Below are positions 16,741 to 24,408 of a stretch of DNA of 64,000 nt, piece by piece (the stretch's first letter is position 1; each line of letters begins with the position of its first letter). The translations under genes were made by a program, and so were the position numbers. The notes beneath the pieces are model-generated. The model was not told where the DNA came from, ran no database searches, and saw only the letters and a program-made list of their open reading frames with translations. The DNA is from Pseudomonas sp. WJP1 (GTDB taxonomy: Bacteria > Pseudomonadota > Gammaproteobacteria > Pseudomonadales > Pseudomonadaceae): contig NZ_CP110128.1 of the NCBI RefSeq assembly GCF_028471945.1, positions 5,235,001-5,299,000 of the forward strand, in the 5' to 3' direction.

Positions 16741-17279
16741 GCCAGGTCGCCACTCAAGCACCCCGTTCGACGCTGAGCCGCTTCTGGCACAAATGGCGTT
16801 TCCACATCAACGTTCTGCTGTTGCTGGTGCCGCTGGGTTTCATGCCCAAGTACTTCGCCGATGCCGCGCTGTTTCGCGGTGACACGGGCCTGGGCGAGCG
16901 GGAGATCGGCGAAGTGCAGGTCGGGCCCTGGAGCCTGCGCCTGGCCGAACTTCGTAACGAAGCACCACGGCCCGACGGCCCGGCCGGCTACATGAAAAGC
17001 TTCAACGCCGCGCTGTGCGACAGCTGCCGCGAGCAGGTCAAGGCGACCTACCTGCGCATCGGCAAGCCACGCAGCCTGCGCGCCGCCGGGGTGATTTTCT
17101 TCGGCACGCCCTACCGCATGGGCGCCATGCTGCCGGTGCCGACAAAAACCAAGGCCGACGCCGAACTGTGGATCACCATGGAAGGTTGGGACGGTTCCAT
17201 GCACCAGGCATCCATTCCTCTGAGCCAGGCCTCCCCCGCCACCCTCGCCTGGCTATCCACCCAAGGAGGCAAACCATGA
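16737..17279 (+). CDS. fpvH: FpvH-like membrane-anchored protein
   Basis: 180 residues. After a basic N-terminus one helix ('FHINVLLLLVPLGFM', about residues 22-37) anchors the protein, with the rest probably periplasmic. A CxxC motif (Cys94-Asp-Ser-Cys97, 'AALCDSCREQVK') could bind metal or a redox partner. The start overlaps the fpvG stop by 4 bp (ATGA). Named by position in the fpvGHJK order; in P. aeruginosa FpvH, FpvJ and FpvK form a complex with FpvG. No other domain is recognised. Confidence 0.75.
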   Translation: MSQVATQAPRSTLSRFWHKWRFHINVLLLLVPLGFMPKYFADAALFRGDTGLGEREIGEVQVGPWSLRLAELRNEAPRPDGPAGYMKSFNAALCDSCREQVKATYLRIGKPRSLRAAGVIFFGTPYRMGAMLPVPTKTKADAELWITMEGWDGSMHQASIPLSQASPATLAWLSTQGGKP

Positions 17280-17605
17280 TCAAACCTATTCGCCATTTGC
17301 GCGCCGCGTTGCTGGTGCTCTGTGCCGGCTTCAGCGCCAGCGCACTGGCCCACAACCCGATGTGCGAATGCAAGGCCATCGACGCCGAGCAGATCCAGTG
17401 CACAGGCGGTTTTTCCGACGGCAGCGGTGCTCCGGGCGTGACCCTGGACGTGATCGGCTACGACGAAACCATCCTGGTGCCGGGCAAGCTCGGGGCCGAT
17501 TCGACCTTGACCTTCAAGAAGCCCGGGGCTGAGTTCTATGTGCTGTTCGACGCAGGCCCCGGCCATGTGGTCGAGATCGACCAGGCGGACATCGAAAGCC
17601 CATGA
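17276..17605 (+). CDS. fpvJ: FpvJ-like small periplasmic protein
   Basis: 109 residues: signal peptide 'LLVLCAGFSASALA' cleaved before His-Asn-Pro, then a compact beta-rich domain. Cysteines are clustered in 'NPMCECKAID' and 'IQCTGGFSDGS', a possible metal or disulfide site. It overlaps fpvH by 4 bp and fpvK by 4 bp, so translation of the set is coupled. Position and size match FpvJ (PA2405). Part of the periplasmic iron-release assembly by inference. Confidence 0.75.
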   Translation: MIKPIRHLRAALLVLCAGFSASALAHNPMCECKAIDAEQIQCTGGFSDGSGAPGVTLDVIGYDETILVPGKLGADSTLTFKKPGAEFYVLFDAGPGHVVEIDQADIESP

Positions 17606-18174
17606 GTACGCCCACCACGCACATCGTCCGCCCGGCCGGCGCCGGCCATGAAACCCTCTATGTCTTGCTGTTGTGCCTGATGATCCTGGCGGTGGCAGGT
17701 TCGGTGGTCGCCTGGCGCGGCGAGTCGCAGCCAGTGAGCAGCGTCAACAGTCATCAACTGGATGCCCGCCGCGATCTGAGCGCTTCCGAACAAGGCATCT
17801 ACGCCGATTTACGCGTGACGCTGGATGAGATTCACTTGCTGCGCCAGGAACAACAGAGCCTGCCGACACCTGAAACCCTCGCCGATGAAGGCTTTGCCCC
17901 CTTTGCCCAGGACGCCAGCTCGGTCAGCCGCGGCGGCCATGCCTGGCAGTTGCTCGACGCCAGGGCGTACTTCGGGCAGAGCCAGAACGTCACCGTGGCC
18001 GGCTCGTTCCTGATGCGCCTGAGTGCAGACGCCGACGCCCCGGACATCTGGCTCAACCGCGCCACCGACCTCAAGGCCCCTGTCGACCTCAGCGACGCCA
18101 CGCTCGAAGGCGCCGGCTGGCAGCAGGTCGTCGCGCAATTCGATGCCGGCGTGACCCGCCAGCACCGGCACTGA
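17602..18174 (+). CDS. fpvK: FpvK-like membrane protein (DUF6162-like)
   Basis: 190 residues with a single N-terminal helix ('LYVLLLCLMILAVAGSVVAW', about residues 19-38) and a mostly periplasmic domain with a helical start ('YADLRVTLDEIHLLRQEQ'). I recall such proteins as DUF6162. It overlaps fpvJ by 4 bp and lies 35 bp before fpvC. Fourth member of the fpvGHJK set, thought to assist FpvG in reducing ferripyoverdine; no catalytic motif is visible. Confidence 0.72.
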   Translation: MSTPTTHIVRPAGAGHETLYVLLLCLMILAVAGSVVAWRGESQPVSSVNSHQLDARRDLSASEQGIYADLRVTLDEIHLLRQEQQSLPTPETLADEGFAPFAQDASSVSRGGHAWQLLDARAYFGQSQNVTVAGSFLMRLSADADAPDIWLNRATDLKAPVDLSDATLEGAGWQQVVAQFDAGVTRQHRH

Positions 18175-18209
18175 ACCCTCGCCTTCCTCCGAGAGAAGAC
18201 CGCTTTCCC

Positions 18210-19136
18210 ATGCCTATTTCATCGCTACGTTCTTTCCTGCGCCTGTCACTGGTCGGCCTGCTGGCCTGCCTGCTGACACCCCTGGCCAGTGCCGATGAGG
18301 CCAAGCGCCTGCGCATCGGCATCACCCTGCACCCGTATTACAGCTACGTGGCCAACATTGTCGGCGACAAGGCCGAAGTGGTGCCGCTGATTCCCGCCGG
18401 CTTCAACCCCCACGCCTACGAGCCGCGGGCCGAGGACATCAAGCGCATCAGCGGGCTCGACGTGATCGTGCTCAACGGCGTCGGCCATGACGACTTCGCC
18501 GACCGCATGATCGCCGCCAGCGAAACGCCGAACGTGCCGGTGATCGAGGCCAACGAAAACGTGCCGCTGCTGGCCGCCACCGGCGTCGCCGCCCGGGGCG
18601 CGGGCAAAGTGGTCAACCCACACACGTTCCTGTCGATCAGCGCCTCGATCGCCCAGGTCAACAACATCGCCCGCGAACTGGGAAAACTCGACCCGGCCAA
18701 TGCCAAGACCTACACCGACAACGCCCGTGCCTACGGCAAGCGCTTGCGCAAGATGCGCGCCGACGCCCTGGCCAAATTGACCGCGGCGCCCAACGCCGAA
18801 CTGCGCGTGGCCACGGTTCACGCCGCCTACGACTACCTGCTGCGCGAATTCGGCCTGGAAGTGACGGCGGTGGTCGAGCCGGCCCACGGCATCGAACCCA
18901 GCCCCAGCCAGCTGAAAAAGACCATCGACCAATTGCGTGAGCTGGACGTGAAAGTCATCTTCTCGGAGATGGATTTCCCCTCCACCTATGTCGACACCAT
19001 CCAGCGCGAATCCGGGGTGAAGCTGTACCCGCTGTCGCATATCTCCTACGGCGAATACACCGCCGACAAGTACGAAAAGGAAATGACCGGCAACCTCAAC
19101 ACCGTGGTGCGGGCGATTCAGGAGTCCGGGGCATGA
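18210..19136 (+). CDS. fpvC: FpvC-like periplasmic iron-binding protein (ZnuA fold)
   Basis: 308 residues. Signal peptide ends around 'LASADEAK'. The cluster A-I metal-receptor fold is clear: 'FNPHAYEPRAEDIKRI' (His68), 'VNPHTFLSI' (His138), 'ATVHAAYDYLLREFGLEV' (His204) and an acidic end ligand in 'IFSEMDFPS' (Glu253 or Asp255). Three His plus an acid is the pattern of Fe2+/Zn2+ receptors. Synteny with PA2407 identifies FpvC, which takes iron released from pyoverdine. It lacks the His-rich loop of true ZnuA. It overlaps the ATPase gene by 4 bp. Confidence 0.85.
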   Translation: MPISSLRSFLRLSLVGLLACLLTPLASADEAKRLRIGITLHPYYSYVANIVGDKAEVVPLIPAGFNPHAYEPRAEDIKRISGLDVIVLNGVGHDDFADRMIAASETPNVPVIEANENVPLLAATGVAARGAGKVVNPHTFLSISASIAQVNNIARELGKLDPANAKTYTDNARAYGKRLRKMRADALAKLTAAPNAELRVATVHAAYDYLLREFGLEVTAVVEPAHGIEPSPSQLKKTIDQLRELDVKVIFSEMDFPSTYVDTIQRESGVKLYPLSHISYGEYTADKYEKEMTGNLNTVVRAIQESGA

Positions 19137-19978
19137 CATCGAAAGAAACCATCCTGGCCGATGCACAATCCCCTGTGGGAGCGAGCCTGCTCGCGAAGGC
19201 GTCCAGCCAGGCGACATTATCATCGAATGACGCACCGCAATCGCGAGCAGGCTCACTCCCACAGGTTTCGGGGCCGACCCTGGATTTCGCCGACGTCAGC
19301 CTGACCCTCGGTCGCACGACGATCCTCGACAACGTCACTTTCCAGGTTCGGCCCGGCAGCGTGCATGCGCTGGTCGGCCCTAACGGTGGCGGCAAAAGTT
19401 CGCTGATCAAGACCCTGCTCGGGCAGATGCCGCACCAGGGCCGCTTGAGCCTGCAATGGCCGGGCGAACCGGGGACGATCGGCTACGTGCCCCAGGCACT
19501 GGAATTCGATCGCGGCCTGCCAATGACCGTCGACGATTTCATGGCTGCGATGTGCCAGCGGCGCCCGGCGTTCCTCGGCTTGAGCAAGCACTACACGAAG
19601 GCGATTGGCGAGGCGCTGGAACGGGTCGGCATGCAGGACAAGCGCAAGCGGCGCATGGGGGCGCTGTCGGGTGGCGAACGCCAGCGGGTACTGTTGGCGC
19701 AAGGGCTGATTCCGGCACCACAACTGCTGGTGCTCGACGAACCGATGTCGGCCCTCGATGAAGCCGGCATCCGGGTGTTCGAACGCTTGCTAGGCGACTG
19801 GCGCGCGGCGGGCATCACCGTGCTGTGGATCGAGCACGATCTGGAAGCGGTTGGACGCCTGGCCGATCACGTCACCGGGCTCAACCGCCGCGTGCTGTTC
19901 GACGCCACGCCGCAACAGGCGCTGACCCCCGATCGCCTGCTGACCTTGTTCTCGACCCATCCACGGAGCCTAGCCTGA
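19133..19978 (+). CDS. fpvD: FpvD-like ABC transporter ATPase with a REPIN-derived N-terminus
   Basis: 281 residues. Walker A 'GPNGGGKSS', signature 'LSGGERQRV', Walker B 'LLVLDEP' and the H-loop 'WIEHDLE' are intact, so it should energise the FpvE permease. The first 45 residues or so are unlike ABC ATPases: bases 19172-19265 are a REP pair read in frame (for example 'VGASLLAKASSQ', 'RAGSLPQ'). The ATG at 19133 overlaps the fpvC stop (ATGA). No ATG or GTG exists between the REPIN and the ABC domain; the only later in-frame candidate, a GTG, is inside the repeat. The extension is therefore probably translated. Confidence 0.85.
   Translation: MTSKETILADAQSPVGASLLAKASSQATLSSNDAPQSRAGSLPQVSGPTLDFADVSLTLGRTTILDNVTFQVRPGSVHALVGPNGGGKSSLIKTLLGQMPHQGRLSLQWPGEPGTIGYVPQALEFDRGLPMTVDDFMAAMCQRRPAFLGLSKHYTKAIGEALERVGMQDKRKRRMGALSGGERQRVLLAQGLIPAPQLLVLDEPMSALDEAGIRVFERLLGDWRAAGITVLWIEHDLEAVGRLADHVTGLNRRVLFDATPQQALTPDRLLTLFSTHPRSLA
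19172..19265. repeat. REPIN inserted within the 5' part of fpvD
   Basis: CCTGTGGGAGCGAGCCTGCT and the opposing AGCAGGCTCACTCCCACAGG are a REP pair 45 bp apart. Its length, with flanks, keeps the fpvD frame open, unlike the other REPINs here, which lie between genes. Confidence 0.85.
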
Positions 19979-20877
19979 TGAGTTACGAAGCTTTTCGATT
20001 GATGGTCCAGGGCTGGGCCTCGTCGGGTTATCTGCCTGAGGCGCTGGCCTATGGATTTGTGGTCAATGCCTTGCTCGCCGGCCTGTTGATCGGCCCGGTG
20101 CTGGGCGGCCTGGGCACCCTGGTGGTGGTCAAGCGCTTCGCGTTTTTCTCCGAAGCGGTGGGCCACGCGGCGCTGACCGGCGTGGCCATCGGCATCCTGC
20201 TGGGCGAACCCTATACCGGTCCCTACGGCAGCCTGTTCGGCTACTGCCTGCTGTTCGGCATCTTGCTCAACTACCTGCGCAACCGCACGGGCCTGGCGCC
20301 GGATACCTTGATCGGAGTGTTCCTGTCGGTGTCGTTGGCGCTGGGCGCCAGCCTGCTGCTGATCCTGGCGGGCAAGATCAACGTGCACATCCTGGAAAAC
20401 GTACTGTTCGGCTCGGTGCTGACGGTCAACGGCAATGACCTGCTGGTACTGGCCATCGTCGGTTCGCTGGTCATGGCCCTGGCCTTGCCGCTGTACAACC
20501 GCATCATGCTCGCCAGCTTCAACCCGCAATTGGCGGCGGTGCGCGGGGTGGCGGTGAAGTCCCTGGATTACCTGTTCGTGATCCTGGTGACGCTGATCAC
20601 CGTCGCCGCCGTGAAAGTCATCGGCGCCATCCTCGTCGGTGCGCTGCTGGTGATACCGGCCGCGGCGGCGCGTCTGCTCAGCCAGTCACTGAAGGGCTTC
20701 TTCTGGTGCTCGGTGCTGATCGCCACGGTGAGTACGCTGTGCGGGATTCTCGCGCCGATCGTATTTGACCTGCCGATCCCGTCCGGTGCCGCGATCATCC
20801 TGGTGGCCGGCATCGCCTTCGCCCTGGCCGCCATCGCGCGCGGCGTCGTCCCCAGCCTCAAAGGGAACCTTGGATAA
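19978..20877 (+). CDS. fpvE: FpvE-like ABC-3 family metal permease
   Basis: 299 residues with eight or so hydrophobic helices. Family blocks: 'GTLVVVKRFAFFSEAVGHAALTGVAIG' (the SHxxLxG-like block of ZnuB/TroC permeases), 'LIGVFLSVSLALGASLLL' and 'AVKVIGAILVGALLVIPAAAARLL'. It carries Fe2+ across the inner membrane with FpvD. Its ATG overlaps the fpvD stop by one base, and fpvF begins directly after its stop, so the four transporter genes are tightly coupled. Confidence 0.87.
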   Translation: MSYEAFRLMVQGWASSGYLPEALAYGFVVNALLAGLLIGPVLGGLGTLVVVKRFAFFSEAVGHAALTGVAIGILLGEPYTGPYGSLFGYCLLFGILLNYLRNRTGLAPDTLIGVFLSVSLALGASLLLILAGKINVHILENVLFGSVLTVNGNDLLVLAIVGSLVMALALPLYNRIMLASFNPQLAAVRGVAVKSLDYLFVILVTLITVAAVKVIGAILVGALLVIPAAAARLLSQSLKGFFWCSVLIATVSTLCGILAPIVFDLPIPSGAAIILVAGIAFALAAIARGVVPSLKGNLG

Positions 20878-21783
20878 ATGTCATTTTCTCTGCGACAACT
20901 GACCCTGGCCCTCGCCCTGTGCGGGCTGGCCACTACAACCTTCGGCGCTGACGGCGGCAAACCGCTGCGGGTGCTGGCTTCACTGCCAATCACCTACGGC
21001 CTGGGCGAAGTGCTGCTCAAAGGCACCGATGTCAGCCTTGAGCGCGCGGCGCCAGCCAACCTGCCCGGCAGCCGCCAGACTGCCTACTTCACCGGCCGTG
21101 GCGCACCGGCGCTGGCCAAGCTGGCGAACGGCGCCGATGCGGTGATCGGCGTGCGCTCGCTGTGGCCGGACGATCCGCTGTACCCGATCTCCCGGCGCAG
21201 CAACATCCGCATCATCGAAGTCGACGCCGCCCGTCCGGTGGATGGCGCCCTGCCCGGCATCGCGGTGCAGCCGGGGAGCAAGGTCGATGGCTTGAACAGC
21301 CAGCCCTGGCTGGCCAGCAACAACATGGGACGCATGGCCGACGTGATGGCCGCGGACCTGGTACGCCTGGCCCCCACGGCCAAGCCTGCGATCGAGGCGA
21401 ACTTGGCGGCACTGAAACAGCGCTTGCTCAAACTCAGCGCCGACAGCGAAGCGCGCCTGGCCGCTGCGGACAACCTCAGCGTGGTGAGCCTTAGCGATCA
21501 CTTTGGCTACCTGATCGGCGGGCTCAATCTGGAGTTGGTTGGGCAGGATGCGCGGCCGGATGCCGAATGGACGCCGGAGGCGTTGAAGACATTGGCGGTG
21601 ACACTCAAGGAAAATGACGTGGCGGTGGTGTTGCACCATCGGCAGCCCTCAGACGCGGTGAAAGCGGTGATTGCCGAGGCCGGGAGTCGGTTGGTGGTGC
21701 TGAGTGTCGATGCCGCCGATCCGGTGGCCGAGCTGGAAGGGGATGTGGATCTTTTGATCAAGGGGTTGAGCTCTGGCGCGTAG
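20878..21783 (+). CDS. fpvF: FpvF-like second periplasmic binding protein
   Basis: 301 residues with a signal peptide ending near 'TTFGADGG'. It follows the cluster A-I receptor outline (long helix then C-lobe 'LSVVSLSDHFGYLIGGLNLELVG'), but the metal site differs from FpvC: the PHxYEP segment is replaced by 'GSRQTAYFTGRGAPALAKLA', and only His in 'LSDHFGY' and 'VVLHHRQPS' remain as clear ligands. That fits reports that FpvF binds pyoverdine or works with FpvC, not free metal alone. It starts with no gap after fpvE and is the last gene before a REPIN and terminator. Confidence 0.8.
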   Translation: MSFSLRQLTLALALCGLATTTFGADGGKPLRVLASLPITYGLGEVLLKGTDVSLERAAPANLPGSRQTAYFTGRGAPALAKLANGADAVIGVRSLWPDDPLYPISRRSNIRIIEVDAARPVDGALPGIAVQPGSKVDGLNSQPWLASNNMGRMADVMAADLVRLAPTAKPAIEANLAALKQRLLKLSADSEARLAAADNLSVVSLSDHFGYLIGGLNLELVGQDARPDAEWTPEALKTLAVTLKENDVAVVLHHRQPSDAVKAVIAEAGSRLVVLSVDAADPVAELEGDVDLLIKGLSSGA

Positions 21784-21818
21784 CGCCAGATACCGCAGCG
21801 CTTGGCTCGCCTGTACCC

Positions 21819-21924
21819 GTAGGAGCCAGGCTTGCCGGCGAACCAGACACCGCGGTGTATCTGTACACCCGCGTTATCGTTCTTCGCCGGCAAGTCGGAT
21901 CGCCGCACCGCTGGCTCCTACAGG
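21819..21924. repeat. REPIN-like inverted repeat after fpvF
   Basis: GTAGGAGCCAGGCTTGCCGG and the opposing CGGCAAG...CTGGCTCCTAC flank a middle hairpin (ACCGCGGTGTATCTGTACACCCGCG). One arm carries an extra GGATCGCCGCACCG block, as in the REPIN at 9140. Confidence 0.8.
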
Positions 21925-21973
21925 CGAAGAACGATAAAGCGGTGTGAGAGATCTACCGACGAATACAGGAATG

Positions 21974-22010
21974 AAAAAGCCCGCTGACCTGACCGGTTCA
22001 GCGGGTTTTT
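21974..22010. terminator. bidirectional intrinsic terminator between fpvF and the MbtH-like gene
   Basis: AAAAAGCCCGCTGA and TCAGCGGGTTTTT pair around a 10-nt loop. A-tract and T-tract on opposite sides make it work in both directions, ending the fpv operon (+) and the mbtH transcript (-). Confidence 0.85.
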
Positions 22011-22027
22011 CGTTTGCCGGTGCTGAC

Positions 22028-22255
22028 TCAGTGCGCCACAGCCGCCTGCTCGTCCATCTTCTGGCGCAGACTCAGCGGACGCATATCGGTCCAGGTCTCT
22101 TCGATATAGGCCAGGCATTCCTTTTTCAGCCCGCTTTTGCCCACGGTACGCCAGCCCTCGGGCACGGCTTTGTAGTCGGGCCAGATCGAGTATTGCTCTT
22201 CGTGATTGACCACGACCTGAAAGAGGATGTCCTCGCGGTCGAATACTGACGTCAT
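22028..22255 (-). CDS. MbtH-like NRPS accessory protein
   Basis: 75 residues. The MbtH signature is complete: '[25 protein letters not shown]', then '[19 protein letters not shown]'. These small proteins bind adenylation domains of nonribosomal peptide synthetases and are often needed for their solubility and activity; the likely clients are PvdL here and the other Pvd synthetases. It matches PA2412 in P. aeruginosa. Start at ATG 22255, giving the normal family length. It lies 81 bp after pvdH and has its own perfect PvdS box. Confidence 0.93.
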   Translation of the reverse strand: MTSVFDREDILFQVVVNHEEQYSIWPDYKAVPEGWRTVGKSGLKKECLAYIEETWTDMRPLSLRQKMDEQAAVAH

Positions 22256-22315
22256 GCTGTCTCTCCATCGCTGTAGGGTGGGCTGCACGCTGTGTGCAGC
22301 CGCTATGTAGAAGGA

Positions 22316-22339
22316 ACGTTCCAGGGCTCGGGAAATTTA
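22316..22339 (-). promoter_or_regulatory. perfect PvdS box of the MbtH-like gene
   Basis: On the minus strand TAAAT (22335-22339) and CGT (22316-22318) are separated by 16 bases, an exact TAAAT-N16-CGT preceded by C. The TAA of the -35 element is the stop codon of pvdH. The ATG lies 61 bp after the CGT. Confidence 0.85.
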
Positions 22340-23749
22340 GAGGCTGGCGGTGGCAGCGGCCAAGGCCCTGCCGAAAATCTCGGCCACCCGGTCGATTTCC
22401 GCGGTGGTGATTACCAGCGGTGGCAGGAAGCGCACCACGGCACCCTGGCGGCCGCCCAGTTCAAGGATCAAGCCGCGCTTGAGGCATTCGCGCTGCACCA
22501 GCGGCGCCAGCTGCACAAACGCCGGCGGATGACCCAGGGCATCCGGCACGCCGGCCGGATCGACCAGTTCCACACCGAGCATCAGGCCTCGACCACGAAT
22601 ATCACCCAGCTGCGGGTAATCGCGCTGCAGGATGCGCAGGTGCTCGCCCAGGCGTTCGCCCATGGCGGCGGCATGCTCGCAAACCTTGTGTTCGACCAGG
22701 TAACGCATCACGGCAGACCCGGCGGCCATCGCCATCTGATTGCCGCGAAAAGTCCCGGCATGGGCGCCCGGCAGCCAAGTGTCGAGCCAGTCGCGATAGA
22801 CCACCACGGCCAATGGCAGGCTGCCGCCGATGGCCTTGGACATCACCACCACGTCCGGAATGATCCCGGCGTGCTCGAAGGCGAACATCTTGCCGGTGCG
22901 GGCAAAGCCGCTCTGAATTTCGTCGACGATCAATGCCACGCCGGCTTTTTCGGTGATCCGGCGCAAGCCGCGCAACCAGTCGAGATCGGCCGGGATCACC
23001 CCGCCCTCTCCCTGCACCACTTCAACGATCACGGCCGCCGGCAGTTGCACGCCGGCCTCGGGGTCGTTCAACAGGTTTTCCAGGTAGTTGAGGTTGGCCT
23101 TCACCCCCTGCGCACCACCCAGGCCGAACGGGCAACGGTAATCGTAAGGGTACGGCATGAACTGCACGCCGTTGCTGAGCAAGGCGCCCAAAGGCTTTTT
23201 CGGCCCCAGGCTGCCCATCAAACTCAGCGCACCCTGGCTCATGCCGTGGTAGCCACCCTGGAACGACAGCACGGTGCTGCGGCCGGTGGCCGTACGCACC
23301 AATTTCAGCGCGGCTTCCACCGCATCGGTGCCGGTGGGCCCGCAAAACTGGATCTTCGCTTGCGCAGCCAAGGCTGTCGGTAACAAGCCAAACAGGTCCT
23401 GGACGAACTGATCCTTGACCGGCGTGGTCAGGTCCAGGGTGTGCAGCGGCAGTTCGTCGCTCAGCACGCGCTGGATCGCTTCGATCACCACCGGGTGGTT
23501 GTGCCCCAGGGCGAGTGTGCCGGCGCCGGCCAGGCAATCGATGAACGTGCGGCCTTCGACGTCTTCGACATACAGGCCCTTGGCGCGCTTGAGTGCCAGG
23601 GGAATTCGCCGCGGGTAACTGCGGGCGTTGGACTCCTGCTGGCTTTGACGCGCCAGCAACGGCGATTCGTTGAACTGATAAAGCGTCTCGGCCGGCACCG
23701 GAGTGATCCGGGCCGACTGGTCTTGCACAAGCCTGGTAGCGACTGACAT
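22337..23749 (-). CDS. pvdH: L-2,4-diaminobutyrate:2-oxoglutarate aminotransferase PvdH
   Basis: 470 residues, class III PLP aminotransferase. Landmarks: 'GRTFIDCLAGAGTLALGHNHP', 'FCGPTGTDAVEAALKLVR', 'FQGGYHGMSQGALSLMG', the PLP Asp in 'LIVDEIQSGFARTGK', the PLP lysine in 'VVMSKAIGGSLPL', and 'HAGTFRGNQMAMAAG'. It makes diaminobutyrate from aspartate semialdehyde for the pyoverdine chromophore. Start chosen at ATG 23749 with GAGGGGGTCGAG upstream. A perfect PvdS box precedes it, so it is expected to be made only in iron starvation. Confidence 0.93.
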   Translation of the reverse strand: MSVATRLVQDQSARITPVPAETLYQFNESPLLARQSQQESNARSYPRRIPLALKRAKGLYVEDVEGRTFIDCLAGAGTLALGHNHPVVIEAIQRVLSDELPLHTLDLTTPVKDQFVQDLFGLLPTALAAQAKIQFCGPTGTDAVEAALKLVRTATGRSTVLSFQGGYHGMSQGALSLMGSLGPKKPLGALLSNGVQFMPYPYDYRCPFGLGGAQGVKANLNYLENLLNDPEAGVQLPAAVIVEVVQGEGGVIPADLDWLRGLRRITEKAGVALIVDEIQSGFARTGKMFAFEHAGIIPDVVVMSKAIGGSLPLAVVVYRDWLDTWLPGAHAGTFRGNQMAMAAGSAVMRYLVEHKVCEHAAAMGERLGEHLRILQRDYPQLGDIRGRGLMLGVELVDPAGVPDALGHPPAFVQLAPLVQRECLKRGLILELGGRQGAVVRFLPPLVITTAEIDRVAEIFGRALAAATASL

Positions 23750-23785
23750 TTCTCGACCCCTCAATAAGGTTTTCCTGTTGTGGAA

Positions 23786-23809
23786 ACGCATCAGGAGTCC
23801 GAGGATTTA
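23786..23809 (-). promoter_or_regulatory. perfect PvdS box of pvdH
   Basis: On the minus strand TAAAT (23805-23809), 16 bases, then CGT (23786-23788), preceded by C: an exact PvdS promoter 37 bp before the pvdH ATG. Its TAA is the stop codon of the GNAT gene, the same arrangement as at mbtH. Confidence 0.85.
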
Positions 23810-24289
23810 GACCTCAGGCAACGCTTTGTGCATGGGGATGGCATACAGGCCCGCTACCGCGAACGCCTGGGCATACGCCTGATAACCCAGGCGCCGGTAA
23901 AAGGCTTCGCCGGTGCGGGTGCTGTTGAGTCGTGAATGGCGCAGCCCCTGTTCGATCAACCAGCCTTCAAGATCACGCACCAGTGCTTGCCCGACCCCGC
24001 GACGAAACCATTCCGGCAGTACGTAACAGAACGCCACCTTGCCGCTGCTGGCGGCCATGGCGACACCCACTGGTTTGTCTTGCAACAATCCGATGTTCAA
24101 GTACAACCGCCGGTCGGTGAACCAGGGAAGAATGTGATCGGTGGTCTTGTTGTGGGTCCAGTTGGCCACGGTTCGCAGGTTGTTGCGGTGGTCTTGCACG
24201 CAACCGACCCGGATGGAGCGCTCGATGATGCGACTGATGATGCCGGCGTCGGCCGGGGTTGCCTTGCAGGTGTGTACGGATGCTTCCAT
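23807..24289 (-). CDS. GNAT-family N-acetyltransferase
   Basis: 160 residues with the GNAT fold. The acetyl-CoA motif A is 'YVLPEWFRRGVGQALVRDLEGWL' (RRGVGQA, the Q/RxxGxG/A loop) and motif B is 'NSTRTGEAFYRRLGYQAY'. The acceptor is unknown. It lies between the two-component genes and pvdH, 57 bp upstream of pvdH. I saw no PvdS box before it, so it may belong to neither regulon; a role in siderophore maturation is possible but only by position. Confidence 0.85.
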   Translation of the reverse strand: MEASVHTCKATPADAGIISRIIERSIRVGCVQDHRNNLRTVANWTHNKTTDHILPWFTDRRLYLNIGLLQDKPVGVAMAASSGKVAFCYVLPEWFRRGVGQALVRDLEGWLIEQGLRHSRLNSTRTGEAFYRRLGYQAYAQAFAVAGLYAIPMHKALPEV

Positions 24290-24408
24290 GGTGCGCTCCC
24301 CTCAATCCATTGAGTAAGAGCAACGATAGTCCTGCGGGATCCCGGCGGCCAATCGACAGGAGTTACATTTGATGTGCGCCAGGGATCTCACAGGTTTTAG
24401 GTTGTTCG

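Noticed and set aside
17602..21783. Zinc (Znu) uptake system
   Set aside because: The binding proteins and permease look like ZnuABC, but the gene order with a PepSY reductase and three small membrane/periplasmic proteins matches fpvGHJKCDEF, and no Zur box was seen.
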